The notes under the pieces are model-generated. The model was not told the origin of the DNA. It did no database searches and saw nothing but the letters and a program-made list of their open reading frames with translations. 64,000 nucleotides of DNA from Natrinema gelatinilyticum (GTDB lineage Archaea > Halobacteriota > Halobacteria > Halobacteriales > Natrialbaceae), in assembly GCF_024266705.1 (NCBI RefSeq), contig NZ_CP100757.1, positions 1,302,001 through 1,366,000 of the forward strand. Reading direction: 5' to 3'. Positions within the stretch are counted from its first letter, which is position 1, and each line of letters begins with the position of its first letter. The translations under genes were made by a program, and so were the position numbers. Below, piece by piece: positions 54,405 to 63,235 of this stretch.

Positions 54405-55461
54405 ATGAAACAGCCGGCAGTAAAGGAACTCAACGCGCTCGTGCTACTCCCGTTGATCCACGTGATTCACGACGGCCTACGGAGTTACGAAGGGGCGCAG
54501 CTAGCCAAGCCGCGTCCCTGTCCCCACCGCAGGGAGATTGACTACTACAAGCACGATACACGTTACTGGCGCTTTGATGTCCTCATCACTGAGGACGGCT
54601 TTGAGGATGTGACAGTCGCCGTCCAGCGGTACCGGTACAAGCAATGTGAGAAACCGGTCGACGCAGTCCTGTCCGAGCTGTTCTACCAGGACTGCCTCTA
54701 CGGCAGACCGATTGTCGACCTCTGTCTCTACCATGCCGCGGAGAATCTGTTCAACCGCGTCGAACGGATTCTCCACACCCACTACGGACTTCAGGTCGAT
54801 CGGGATACGATCCAGCGCTACGGCGTGACGGTCGCCGACGAACCGCTCTTACTGAACTTCTTTTCTCTTCTGTTCGGAACGAGGACCGCCGAAGAGTTCC
54901 GAGAGAAGTACGCTGACGAACTGGACACTGAACACGTGGCTGGTCTCGTCGGTGTCGGCGACGAGACCTACCCAGCCAAGAAGGGGGCGGAAAAGGCATT
55001 GCGCGAGGACAACGCCCGGCGACGAGCCCGTGGAGAGCCGCAGAAGCCGTTTCGGACGGCTTCTGCGTCGCCAGTAGCTATCCTCCACTCGACTGTTTCG
55101 CCAGCCTCCAGCGTCGCAACACCGACTTCGAGTGGCTGCTTGCAGCCACACTCGCCGCTTCACTTGACGACGTTGACTACTGGATCGCCGATGGTAACTC
55201 TCCCTACAACGGCGCACTCGCACACCATGAATCGTGTCTCATCCACGAGTTGCGACAGGTCGTCTGGTCGGATGAGCATGTCGCAGCCCTCAGAGATGCC
55301 GGGAGGATCGAAGAGTTACAGAACTATCTGCAAGCGATATATGAGGAGCTGTTCGCATACCAAACTGCGGTACTCCGCGAGGAGTATCCGCCGCTGTGGG
55401 ACGAAGAGACGAAGTCGCTTAGTGGCCCGGTCAGTACGAACGCAATCGAGGGCGGTAACGG
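54405..55461 (+). pseudogene. haloarchaeal transposase (ISNCY/ISH-type), 5' part, frameshifted
   Basis: The first 215 codons read as one protein: V-L-L-P-L-I-H-V-I-H-D-G, Y-Y-K-H-D-T-R-Y-W-R-F-D-V-L-I-T-E-D-G-F near residues 46-65, and I-V-D-L-C-L-Y-H-A-A-E-N. The frame shifts near 55055 and continues in another frame (D-Y-W-I-A-D-G-N-S-P-Y-N-G near 55190, N-A-I-E-G-G-N near 55445). There the IS5 element interrupts it. The end resumes after 56405 (listed separately). The family name is uncertain; it is a typical haloarchaeal type of unclassified transposase. Confidence 0.75.
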
Positions 55462-56397
55462 CCGTGTTGAATCGCCATACGGAATCGGAATTCACTGTTT
55501 CACGGCACGCTTGATGTTGTAGACGACACACATCAGGGCGATTTCGCGGAACTCACGGAACCAAGAACGCGCTCGCACGGCGAAGCCGAGCGAGCGCTTG
55601 ACAGCCGAGTTCACGGTTTCCGTCATAGAGCGCTGATTGTAGCGTTGTTCGTCGATTCTGGCGTTGTGCGCGTGGTCGTACGGAGCGAAGATACGATGCT
55701 TGATCAGCGGTCTGATGCCGAGTTCACGGAGTGCTTCGCGGAGCGATTGCTTGTCGTAGCCCTTATCGGCGGCCAGAGACCGCAGATCGCCCGCGTTTCG
55801 GCGGGCGATCTGCTCGGCGAGGTCTGCGTCACTTCCTTCCCGGTTTGTCGAGCAGTGTACGTCGAGGACGGCTTGAGACTCCGTATCGACGAGTTTCGTC
55901 ACTTTGAGCTTCTGGACGCGGTAGCTTATTCGCTGACAGTAATGACGGCTCGCGGCTGATCGCTCGTAGAATGTGGCGTCAATAGCGCCGTGTTTCGAGG
56001 GATCGTGCAGCTGCGCCGACTGGCGCAGTAGCACTCGACAGACGCTCATACTGATCCGATCGAACGCTTTACACAACGTGGATGGACAGGGGAGATCGGC
56101 CGCGCTGAGGCCGATCTCTCCGGTTATTTGTGGCATCTCCTTGAGCAGGTCAATCGTCATCCGGTAGGACGTATCGAGGTAAATCCGCAGACAGTGGAGT
56201 GAAACGAGGGCATAGTCGGCGAATCCGCCGCCACCTTCCGGGGCGGCGGATTCGTCTCCATCGCCAGTAACGTTTTGAGCAATCGGCACAACTTCCCCAA
56301 TGAAGCGGGAGATTTGCGTCATGAACACTCGCAGCCTCCCGCTTCAACTCCTTTGATTTACTGACTTGTTCCGCCGCCGTCTAGTGATTCAACACAG
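55462..56397 (-). mobile_element. intact IS5-family insertion sequence
   Basis: About 936 bases bounded by inverted repeats. GTGTTGAATC at 55464-55473 is exactly complementary to 56386-56395, and imperfect matches extend outward. It encodes one complete transposase. A GCGGTAAC string occurs just outside both ends, which may mark the target duplication. It inserted into the older transposase gene. Confidence 0.8.
55492..56322 (-). CDS. IS5-family transposase
   Basis: A 276-residue DDE transposase that appears complete. The first aspartate is in G-A-I-D-A-T-F-Y-E-R-S near residues 115-125, the second in S-L-A-A-D-K-G-Y-D-K near 183-192. The glutamate is in M-T-E-T-V-N-S-A-V-K-R near 233-243. 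The start at ATG 56322 follows a GTG two codons upstream. It cuts and pastes the enclosing element. No frameshift is visible, so the element may still be active. Confidence 0.92.
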   Translation of the reverse strand: MTQISRFIGEVVPIAQNVTGDGDESAAPEGGGGFADYALVSLHCLRIYLDTSYRMTIDLLKEMPQITGEIGLSAADLPCPSTLCKAFDRISMSVCRVLLRQSAQLHDPSKHGAIDATFYERSAASRHYCQRISYRVQKLKVTKLVDTESQAVLDVHCSTNREGSDADLAEQIARRNAGDLRSLAADKGYDKQSLREALRELGIRPLIKHRIFAPYDHAHNARIDEQRYNQRSMTETVNSAVKRSLGFAVRARSWFREFREIALMCVVYNIKRAVKQ

Positions 56398-56405
56398 CCG
56401 CGGTA

Positions 56406-56605
56406 ACTGTAACTGGCGGTTGAAGTACGGCCTTCGAATTCCGTACGTACGGTGTTAGGGGGCGCTCGCGCGTACGGCTCTGCTGACGCTCCACGATTCG
56501 ATGTATGTGTTCCGCAACGGGTGTCCTCAGGAGAGTTTCGCCCACGGGTACGGCGACTTCACCTACGAGAATGTGATGGGCCGGTCGGCGTCACCGATTG
56601 GCCCG
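56406..56605 (+). pseudogene. 3' part of the interrupted transposase
   Basis: After the IS5 right end the frame resumes W-R-L-K-Y-G-L-R-I-P-Y-V-R-like sequence. It continues through a stop (TAG near 56454) to S-M-Y-V-F-R-N-G-C-P-Q-E-S-F-A-H-G-Y-G-D-F-T-Y-E and N-V-M-G. This completes the transposase that begins at 54405 and proves that the IS5 element inserted inside it. Confidence 0.7.
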
Positions 56606-56719
56606 CCTCTTCACCACAGTCTCCCAAAGGTAGCAGTATAGCGTCCTGAAGCGATCAGAAACGGAAGGATGCGCGTTTCACCAATGGATACTGCACCACC
56701 GTGACGGCCCGAGCAAAGA

Positions 56720-56726
56720 TTTATAC
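56720..56726 (+). promoter_or_regulatory. TATA-like box of the 2-oxoacid dehydrogenase operon
   Basis: TTTATAC lies 29-35 bases before ATG 56755, preceded by a purine-rich GAGCAAAG stretch that fits a BRE. It supports a near-leaderless start at 56755 rather than at the in-frame GTG 56701. Confidence 0.55.
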
Positions 56727-56754
56727 AGCTGATCACGACATGTTGAGGCATACA

Positions 56755-57906
56755 ATGGATGAGAGCCCACAATCAGTTACTCCCGTCAACGTGGGCGTTG
56801 ACCCACTCACGCAGGGGGATCTGGAGATCGAAACGTACCGTGTGGTGCGTCCCGACGGGACGTTCGACCCCGCCCGCGTGCCGGACCTTGAGGACGATGC
56901 GTTCCGTGACCTCTACCGGTGGATGCTCCTCCAGCGCGTCTACGACGAGCGAGCGACGAAACTCCAGCGGCGGGGGCGGCTCGGAACGATCGCTCCGGGC
57001 CACGGACAGGAGGCCAGCATCATCGGGAGCGGCTACGCGCTCTCGCGGGACGACTGGATCTTCCCGTACGGTCGCGAAGCGGGCGCGCTGTTGCTGCACG
57101 GCCTCTCGATGCGCGACCTCCTCATGTACTGGCGGGGCATCGAGGATGCGTCGCGGATGGAGGGGGCGAACGTCTTCGGCATGGCGATCTCGATCGGATC
57201 GCAGGTGCCGCTCGCGACCGGTAAAGCCTGGGGGATGAAACTCGCGGGCGAGGAGCGCATCGCGTTCGCCAACTTCGGGGACGGGGCGACCTCAACCGGC
57301 GCGTTCCATGAGGGGATCAATCTGGCCGGCGTGCTCGGGGCCCCTGCCGTGTTCTTCTGTCAGAACAACCAGTACGCGATCTCGCTGCCGTTCGAGAAGC
57401 AGACGAACGCCGACACGGTGGTCCAGAAAGCCCTGGGGTACGGCGTCGATGGCATCCGCATCGACGGCAACGACGTCCTCGCGGTGTACAACGCCGTCAC
57501 GACGGCGCGAGAGCGCGCGCTCAAGGGTACCCCCGTCCTGGTCGAGGCCCTCACCTACCGGCGGGCCGCCCACACGACGAGCGACGATCCGACGCGGTAT
57601 CGTTCGTCCGACGAGGTCGAGGAGTGGGCGGACCGGGACCCGCTCGAGCGATACCGAGCGTTCCTCAAGGAGACCGGTCGGTGGGACAAGATCGACGAGG
57701 ACGTAGTCCGCGAGGAGGTCGAGGCCGAGTTCGACGAGGCGATCGAGGCCGCCGACGCCTTCGAGGAACGCAACGTCGAGGAGATTTTCGCGTACCTCTA
57801 CGAAGAACTGCCCCCCGAACTGGAGCAGCAACTCGAGGAATTGCGCGAACTGTTAGAGGGGCGCCCAGACATGTACGAGTACATCGAACAGCGGCCGAAG
57901 GGGTGA
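56755..57906 (+). CDS. 2-oxoacid dehydrogenase E1 component, alpha subunit
   Basis: A 383-residue E1 alpha subunit. The thiamine diphosphate motif begins G-D-G-A-T-S-T-G-A-F-H-E-G near residues 180-192 and ends with C-Q-N-N-Q-Y-A-I-S. Y-R-R-A-A-H-T-T-S-D-D-P near 267-278 holds the histidine and the loop phosphorylated in eukaryotic homologues. It decarboxylates a 2-oxoacid and passes the acyl group to E2-bound lipoate. The four bases between its stop and the E1 beta ATG indicate coupling. Pyruvate, branched-chain or other 2-oxoacids are possible. ATG 56755 fits the TATA box. Confidence 0.95.
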   Translation: MDESPQSVTPVNVGVDPLTQGDLEIETYRVVRPDGTFDPARVPDLEDDAFRDLYRWMLLQRVYDERATKLQRRGRLGTIAPGHGQEASIIGSGYALSRDDWIFPYGREAGALLLHGLSMRDLLMYWRGIEDASRMEGANVFGMAISIGSQVPLATGKAWGMKLAGEERIAFANFGDGATSTGAFHEGINLAGVLGAPAVFFCQNNQYAISLPFEKQTNADTVVQKALGYGVDGIRIDGNDVLAVYNAVTTARERALKGTPVLVEALTYRRAAHTTSDDPTRYRSSDEVEEWADRDPLERYRAFLKETGRWDKIDEDVVREEVEAEFDEAIEAADAFEERNVEEIFAYLYEELPPELEQQLEELRELLEGRPDMYEYIEQRPKG

Positions 57907-57910
57907 TCGG

Positions 57911-58903
57911 ATGTCTACGACTACGACCACGAACGCGACAATCATCGAGGCGATCAACGACGCGCTGTACGAGGAGATGCACAACGACGACCGGACACTC
58001 GTGTTCGGGCAGGATGTCGCCGAGTCTGGCGGCGTATTCCGGGCGACCGACGGGCTCCTCGAGGAGTACGGCTCCGATCGGGTGCTCGATACGCCCCTGT
58101 CGGAGATCGCGATCATCGGGAGCGCCGTGGGGCTGGCAACCCACGGGTTCAGGCCGATCGCGGAGATCCAGTTCTCCGGCTTCTTGCCGCCGGCGTTCGA
58201 CCAGTTGGTCACGAACGCCAGCCGCATCCGGTGGCGAACCCGCGGGGAACTCGCTGCGCCGATGGTCGTCCGTACCCCCTACGGTGCGGGTGTGCGGGCA
58301 CTGGAACACCACTCAGAGAGTCTCGAGGCGGTCTACGGACACATCCCGGGCCTCAAGGTGGCGATCCCCTCGACGCCCCACGACGCCAAGGGGATGCTCA
58401 TCAGTGCCATCCGCGACCCCGATCCGGTCCTGTTCATGGAGCCCAAACGCGTCTATCGGTCGCTGCGCGAGGAGATTCCCGAAGGGACCTACACCGAACC
58501 GCTCGGCGAGGCCGCCGTCAGGCGTGAGGGCGAAGATGTCACCGTCGTCTCCTGGGGATCGATGATGCACATGACCCTCAAGGCGATCGACAACCTCGAG
58601 GAGCGGAGGATCGACGCCGAGGTGATCGACCTGCGGACCATCGCGCCGCTCGACCGCGAAACGGTCGTCGAGTCGGTGAAGAAGACCGGCCGCTGCGTCG
58701 TCGTCCACGAGGCGGCCAAGACCGGCGGCTTCGCCGGCGAGATTATCGCCACCATCAACGACGAGGCGCTGATGTACCTCGAGGCGCCCGTCGAGCGCGT
58801 GACCGGCTTCGACGTCCCCGTCCCGCTGCTGTCGATGGAAGACTACTACCTCCCGCAGCCTCCGCGGATCGAAGAGGCAATCGTCGAAACGGTCATGTAC
58901 TGA
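57911..58903 (+). CDS. 2-oxoacid dehydrogenase E1 component, beta subunit
   Basis: A 330-residue E1 beta subunit. F-G-Q-D-V-A-E-S-G-G-V-F-R-A-T near residues 32-46, D-T-P-L-S-E-I-A-I-I-G-S-A-V-G near 61-75, and D-L-R-T-I-A-P-L-D near 237-245 are family signatures. It forms the alpha2-beta2 E1 enzyme with the preceding gene product. The E2 gene lies downstream on the opposite strand. No E3 gene is in the window. Confidence 0.96.
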   Translation: MSTTTTTNATIIEAINDALYEEMHNDDRTLVFGQDVAESGGVFRATDGLLEEYGSDRVLDTPLSEIAIIGSAVGLATHGFRPIAEIQFSGFLPPAFDQLVTNASRIRWRTRGELAAPMVVRTPYGAGVRALEHHSESLEAVYGHIPGLKVAIPSTPHDAKGMLISAIRDPDPVLFMEPKRVYRSLREEIPEGTYTEPLGEAAVRREGEDVTVVSWGSMMHMTLKAIDNLEERRIDAEVIDLRTIAPLDRETVVESVKKTGRCVVVHEAAKTGGFAGEIIATINDEALMYLEAPVERVTGFDVPVPLLSMEDYYLPQPPRIEEAIVETVMY

Positions 58904-59024
58904 GGATCGTCCGATTCTCACGCATCTGTACCCGGCGCGCAAGGTGTGAATAACTAACAAGTAGCACGGATTGCGGTGGCGTCGACCAGTGCGTCAGTCA
59001 TGGTCGGAACGTCTCCGACGACCG

Positions 59025-60650
59025 CTATTCTAGGAGCAGCAGGTCGGGTTCCGTCAAGTACCGTTTGACCTCGTTCGTGAATCGTGCGGCCTCCGCTCCG
59101 TCGACCACGCGGTGATCGACGGACATCGAGATGGGAAGCGTCGGCCGGACCACGATCTCACCGTTTTCGGCCCAGGGCCGTTCCTTCAGTGCGCCGAGCG
59201 CTAGGATCCCCGACTCGGGATGGTTGATGATCGGCGTCGCGTGGTCGCCGCCGGTGGCGCCGATATTGGTGATCGTAAAGGTACCCCCGCGCAGTTCCTC
59301 CACCCCGATCGTCCGCTCCCGGGAGCGTCGAGCCTTGTTCTCTATCTCCCGGGCGATCTTGAGGAGCCCCTTCCGGTCGGCGTCCTCGATCACCGGAACC
59401 ATAAGGCCGGCGTCGGTCGCGACGGCGGTCCCGACATGGTACTCATCGTGGAGGAGGATCTCCTCGCGCTCCTCGTCGAGTTTGGCGTTGATCGTCGGCA
59501 CCTCCTTCAGCGCCGCAACGACGGCCTTGACCGCGAATGGCAGGTACGTGAGCTTAACTCCCCGCTCCTTGGCAGTCTCCTTGAGGCGGGCACGCGTGTC
59601 GACAAGCGCCGACACCTCGACCTCGTCGTGGTGGCTCACGTGCGGCGCGGTATACTTCGACGCCGCCATCCGCTCGCCGATCGTCCGCCTGACGCCCGCG
59701 TAGGGGATCTGGTCGCCCGGGGCTGGCCCGTCGGACGCGTCAGATCGGCCGGCCGCGGGTTCGGGCATGCCGCCCGCCGCCGGTTCTGTTCCCGCAGCTC
59801 CAGTGCGGTCGCCTCGGACGTACGCGTGAATGTCCGCCGGCGTTACGTACGCCTCGCCGACCCGTTGCTCGCTCGCCGGTATGTCGTCGATGTCGACGCC
59901 TTCCTCGCGGGCGAGCTGGCGCGTCGCCGGCATCGCCAGCGTTCGCTCGCGGCTGGCCGGCTCAATACCCTCGAGCAATGCTGCGCCACCGCTACTGGTC
60001 AGAGCCCAGGGGTCGTCTCGATCGACCCCAGGGGAACTCTCCGCGGTGGCTTCGGCGTCAGCTCGAGCTGGTTCGTCGTCGTCCGTCGCGACGACCGATT
60101 CGGAGGCCGCCTGGTCGGCGCCAGCGACGGATTCCCCTGCCGCTTCGCGGACGTCCCGCTTGGAAAGGCGACCGTTGGGATTCCTCCCTTGGAGGGCAGC
60201 GAGGTCGACGCCACGCTCGCGAGCGAGGCGCCGGACGCTTGGAGGCGCGAGCACGCGGCCGGCTGGAATTGACGGGGCGTCCGCGTCGTCCGAATCCGCC
60301 TCGGACGCCTCGACGGTGGATTCGCCCCCCGACGCGGTGCTGTCGCCGGCCTCGTCGGGCCCCACCTTGGTCGAGCCGCCTTCGCTCGAGGCGTCGTCGT
60401 TGTTATTCACATCGACGTCGAAGACGACGAGCACCTCGTCCACAAGGATCGTCTCCCCCTCCTCGGCACACAGTTCCTCGACGACACCATCGTACGGGGA
60501 TGGGATCTCGACGAGCGCTTTGTCCGTCTCGACTTCGGCGATCGGTTGCTCCTCCTCGACGTACTCGCCCAGTTCGATGAACCAGGTGACGAGTTCACCT
60601 TCAGCGACACCCTCGCCTACGTCGGGAAGCGCAAACTCCGTTCTGACCAT
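59025..60650 (-). CDS. 2-oxoacid dehydrogenase E2 component with two subunit-binding domains
   Basis: A 541-residue dihydrolipoyl acyltransferase. An N-terminal lipoyl domain carries the lipoyl lysine in E-T-D-K-A near residue 44. A long acidic linker follows. Two peripheral-subunit-binding-like domains come next: P-P-S-V-R-R-L-A-R-E-R-G-V-D-L-A near 135-150, and M-P-A-T-R-Q-L-A-R-E-E-G-V-D-I-D near 235-250. After a second linker the catalytic domain ends with S-M-S-V-D-H-R-V-V-D-G near residue 510, where the histidine is catalytic. I prefer ATG 60650 because the family starts M-V-R; an in-frame ATG at 60665 adds five residues. The duplicated binding domain is unusual compared with bacterial E2. 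Confidence 0.94.
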   Translation of the reverse strand: MVRTEFALPDVGEGVAEGELVTWFIELGEYVEEEQPIAEVETDKALVEIPSPYDGVVEELCAEEGETILVDEVLVVFDVDVNNNDDASSEGGSTKVGPDEAGDSTASGGESTVEASEADSDDADAPSIPAGRVLAPPSVRRLARERGVDLAALQGRNPNGRLSKRDVREAAGESVAGADQAASESVVATDDDEPARADAEATAESSPGVDRDDPWALTSSGGAALLEGIEPASRERTLAMPATRQLAREEGVDIDDIPASEQRVGEAYVTPADIHAYVRGDRTGAAGTEPAAGGMPEPAAGRSDASDGPAPGDQIPYAGVRRTIGERMAASKYTAPHVSHHDEVEVSALVDTRARLKETAKERGVKLTYLPFAVKAVVAALKEVPTINAKLDEEREEILLHDEYHVGTAVATDAGLMVPVIEDADRKGLLKIAREIENKARRSRERTIGVEELRGGTFTITNIGATGGDHATPIINHPESGILALGALKERPWAENGEIVVRPTLPISMSVDHRVVDGAEAARFTNEVKRYLTEPDLLLLE

Positions 60651-60733
60651 GTGACTGTAACTCATACGTACGAGAGCATTTAGTCTTCGATCCGTCGAGC
60701 GCCTCGCGTTCGCCGCCGAATCGGCTGCTCGAC

Positions 60734-60997
60734 GTGCCGGCCACGGTCGACTGTATTACCTTCCCGAACGGCCGTCCGTCAGGCGCTGTTCAGATTCGGA
60801 TGAAGAGTGAGACGGCGCGATTTGCTAGTGGGCCAGGAATTGACCGCCTCATTGAATCTATCCGCGGCATTCAATTAGAGTTTGTGGAGCGTGAGGCGAC
60901 ACTGCGCGAATTAAGGAAGTTGAGTATCCCGCTTTATTTGGCAGAATCATCACTCTCATATACTATCTCTATCTTAGAGATGTTCAGTGTCAACTAG
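60734..60997 (+). CDS. unknown small protein or gene fragment
   Basis: An 87-codon frame. The first 20 codons read randomly; from about residue 24 it looks like a real helical protein (D-R-L-I-E-S-I, then L-R-E-L-R-K-L-S-I-P-L-Y-L). Codon use is A/T-richer than in the E1/E2 genes beside it, suggesting recent arrival or a remnant. I recognise no family. It could be the tail of a longer lost gene. Confidence 0.35.
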   Translation: MPATVDCITFPNGRPSGAVQIRMKSETARFASGPGIDRLIESIRGIQLEFVEREATLRELRKLSIPLYLAESSLSYTISILEMFSVN

Positions 60998-61310
60998 ATA
61001 TCTTCTGTACCTCATTCACGATGTAGGCTTTTCTCAGAACATGGTTGTATCAACAACGCAACCACAATAACATGATAGGGAATTTGTTCATTAGGGGCGA
61101 CAGACTGGATCACCCAACTCTTCGACTAGTGGGTTGTCCTTGGCTGGGTCGCTACTCAATGTCCGTTAAGTCGAGTTTCCCGCGCCAGCGGTATCGCCAG
61201 ACGCTTCAAACGACCGTCCGGCTGATGAGCGCGCACAGAACGAGAGGAACGAACACGAGTAGCTCACTTTGAGAGTCGCTGATACCCGTTTCGTACGAGT
61301 ATTCCTAGTC
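60998..61310. other. AT-richer gene-free stretch
   Basis: No convincing frame, repeat or RNA gene. Composition differs from the GC-rich neighbours and fits foreign or decaying DNA. Confidence 0.4.
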
Positions 61311-61460
61311 CTATAATAGTCCAGATAATCCACCAAGAGAGACAATTGAGCGTACAAGGTCAAACGTAGGAAGGGGAGTATATCGGCCAAGCATGAGTAA
61401 TACTACCGCTATGGCCCAAAGGAAGCTCGCTCCAGTTACGGCTAGATAGATACGACGCAT
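61311..61460 (-). CDS. possible small membrane protein, probably truncated
   Basis: From ATG 61460 a 49-codon frame shows one clear hydrophobic helix (F-L-W-A-I-A-V-V-L-L-M-L-G near residues 13-25). In another frame directly downstream a second helix can be read (I-I-W-T-I-I-G-L-G-I-L-V), followed by R-N-G-Y-Q-R-L-S-K and a stop. A single frameshift would restore a two-helix protein of about 65 residues. Function unknown. Confidence 0.3.
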   Translation of the reverse strand: MRRIYLAVTGASFLWAIAVVLLMLGRYTPLPTFDLVRSIVSLGGLSGLL

Positions 61461-61773
61461 ATTCTAGATTCTAGACCACTGCCACTTATTATTATTGAAG
61501 TAACACGAGTGACGCTGTATCGTTACTCTTTACTAAGATATCTCACTAGTAAGTCCTTCACCTGTACTAACGGTTCACTACGGAGTCCAATTGTCCCGTG
61601 ACCAATTCTATGACACGCTCAGATTGGGCCACTAGAAGGGGTGAATCAGTCTTATTCAACTGAAGCGGTAGCGCGGAGTCCCCTTTCTTAAGGAACGAGC
61701 GAAGCGAGTGAGGAGGAAGGGGAGGAGCGCGTTCGTGCGGGCTACAGACATCGACGTATAAGTAGACATAGAA
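61461..61773. other. AT-rich gene-free stretch
   Basis: No frame reads like protein. Near 61690-61720 a GAGCGAAGCGAGTGAG string occurs, a simple motif common in haloarchaeal intergenic and mobile DNA. Confidence 0.35.
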
Positions 61774-62364
61774 TTACATTGTCTCCTTATCGACAATATC
61801 GGTGATCTCCTGGGCGGTCGAACTGATTCGCCAGAGTCGTTCCTGGATCGCCTCGGGATCGTCGTTCTCCCACGCGGCAAGATAGAACGCTGACCCGCTC
61901 GTATCCAGACCGAAGAACCGACCAACGATGTATGCGACGGCTTCCGCTTCGACCTCGCGTTTCAACCGTTCGGCCTCGTCGTCGACCTCGAAATGGAGCA
62001 GGGCATGGGCGTACTCGTGCAGCAGCGTAACCACAAGGTCGGCCTGGTTCGGCCGGGCTTTCGCTTCGACGACCGGCGTAAGATCGTGGACACTCCGCTG
62101 CGTGCAGACGCCCTTCGCGTCGCCATGCTCCCAATCGGCAGCGTCGACGATGCGAACCGTCACGCCGAGCGCATCCGCTGCCGCTGTGAGTGCGGGTGCG
62201 AGGTCCTCAGCGTCGCCTGTTGCCTCTGTTTCTAGTTCGGGAAGCGGTTCGCCCTCGGTCTGGGAGATGTCGAAGACGGCGGTCGGTTTGAACCCGACGA
62301 GGCCTTTCGACCACTCCTCCGGCAGCGTTTCGTTGTACTCACAGCCGATTTTCTCGTGGTAGCT
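61774..62364 (-). pseudogene. ArdC-like/ImmA-type zinc metallopeptidase, N-terminus lost
   Basis: About 195 codons match the C-terminal part of haloarchaeal ArdC-like proteins. The zinc site H-E-Y-A-H is visible (H and E in L-L-H-E-Y-A-H-A-L-L-H near 62015-62000), followed by E-V-E-A-E-A-V-A-Y-I-V with the third ligand. The N-terminal ArdC DNA-binding domain is missing. The frame continues upstream only into sequence that belongs to the TnpB remnant on the other strand, starting with a threonine-rich run and a GTG. ArdC proteins protect incoming DNA from restriction and are carried by plasmids. This copy lacks the domain needed for that, although the peptidase part could be made. Confidence 0.75.
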
Positions 62365-62387
62365 GGGCGAATTCAGACCTGTGCTCG

Positions 62388-62969
62388 CTCTCGCCGCTAC
62401 GTGGTGAGAGGCAGTTGTCGTGGGAGTTGTCGTCGTGGGCACGGAGAGCGATTATCGAGAACATCGAGTACCGTGCCGATATCGCAGGCGTCCATGTCGA
62501 ACGAGTGTATGCAGGGAACACGAGTCGGTCGTGTCCTCGGTGCGGTTCCACTGGCCATACAACGAAGTCGCCTGACCATTACCACGAGGCGTGGCATGGT
62601 GGGCAACTCCGGTGTGATAACTCGCGGTGTGCGTATCAGGCTGACCGTGACTACGTTGGTGCGGTGAACGTGGCGCGAGTGTTCTTCAGCAATTCGGCTA
62701 CGCTGGACTCGAATTTCACTTCTTCCTATACGGGAGATTGTGAAATCGAGCTAGCTGGCCGTTCCGCTGGCTCGCGTCCCACGTTCGGCACTACGCTTGT
62801 CGCGTATGTTGGACAGTCGAGGGTGACTGCTGGTGGCAGGTCAGCGTTTATAGCACCCGCTGTCACTCCGACAGGAACGAAAAATGTGGGTAGCAGCAAA
62901 AGTTCTGTGTCAAGCCCAGCGACACACAGTTATTCTCGCTTTCTACGAGATGCTGCTGTTTGCTGCTGA
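62388..62969 (+). pseudogene. C-terminal remnant of TnpB/OrfB-type RNA-guided nuclease
   Basis: The frame opens near 62388 and shows the TnpB end. S-W-A-R-R-A-I-I-E-N-I-E-Y-R-A is the last helix before the zinc ribbon. The ribbon is C-P-R-C-G-S-T-G-H and C-D-N-S-R-C, followed by A-D-R-D-Y-V-G-A-V-N-V-A with the RuvC aspartate. About 90 further codons follow to the TGA. The N-terminal half with the first two RuvC acidic residues is absent. Genes on both sides are truncated, so this fragment marks a rearrangement. Confidence 0.75.
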
Positions 62970-63235
62970 AAATAGGAACGGTCCAATTCTTGGTATGTTC
63001 CGTGGAACGTGCTGGCGTACGATTCCAGCTCCTCAACATCGGTGTTAAACGATATGCGGAAGGTTCCGCCCTCGGTGGCGTCAAATTCGTGGACCTCGGC
63101 GGAGAAGCCGGTCGGCGGGAGCCACTGGGTGACCTGGTCCGGGTCGAGGAAGGCCTCGTAGACCCGCTCGGGCGGCGCCTCGATGATGCGGCTCACGGTG
63201 ATGCTCCGTCCCTCGGGCGTCTCAGTGTCGGTCAT
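62930..63235 (-). pseudogene. AHSA1/SRPBCC-domain protein, truncated C-terminally
   Basis: The first 85 codons match the start of an AHSA1-like START fold (I-E-A-P-P-E-R-V-Y-E-A-F-L-D-P-D-Q-V-T-Q-W-L-P-P near residues 18-40). The final strands and the long C-terminal helix are missing. After H-G-T-Y-Q-E-L-D the frame runs into the end of the TnpB remnant. Its ATG overlaps the stop of the next AHSA1 gene by four bases, so the two were a translationally coupled pair. Confidence 0.75.

Larger units (their letters stand above)
54348..56640 (+). mobile_element. broken haloarchaeal insertion sequence split by an IS5-family element
   Basis: The outer transposase gene reads from 54405 to about 56600, with the IS5 element in the middle. 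Left-end sequence near 54360-54380 (GGTGAAAAGGCG) and the complement of sequence near 56600-56615 (GGTGAAGAGGCG) look like terminal inverted repeats, though the exact ends are tentative. Flanking genes on either side are intact. Confidence 0.6.

Noticed and set aside
61590..61760. Possible tRNA or integration att site beside the AT-rich scar
   Set aside because: No cloverleaf, T-arm or CCA-proximal pairing could be made out.
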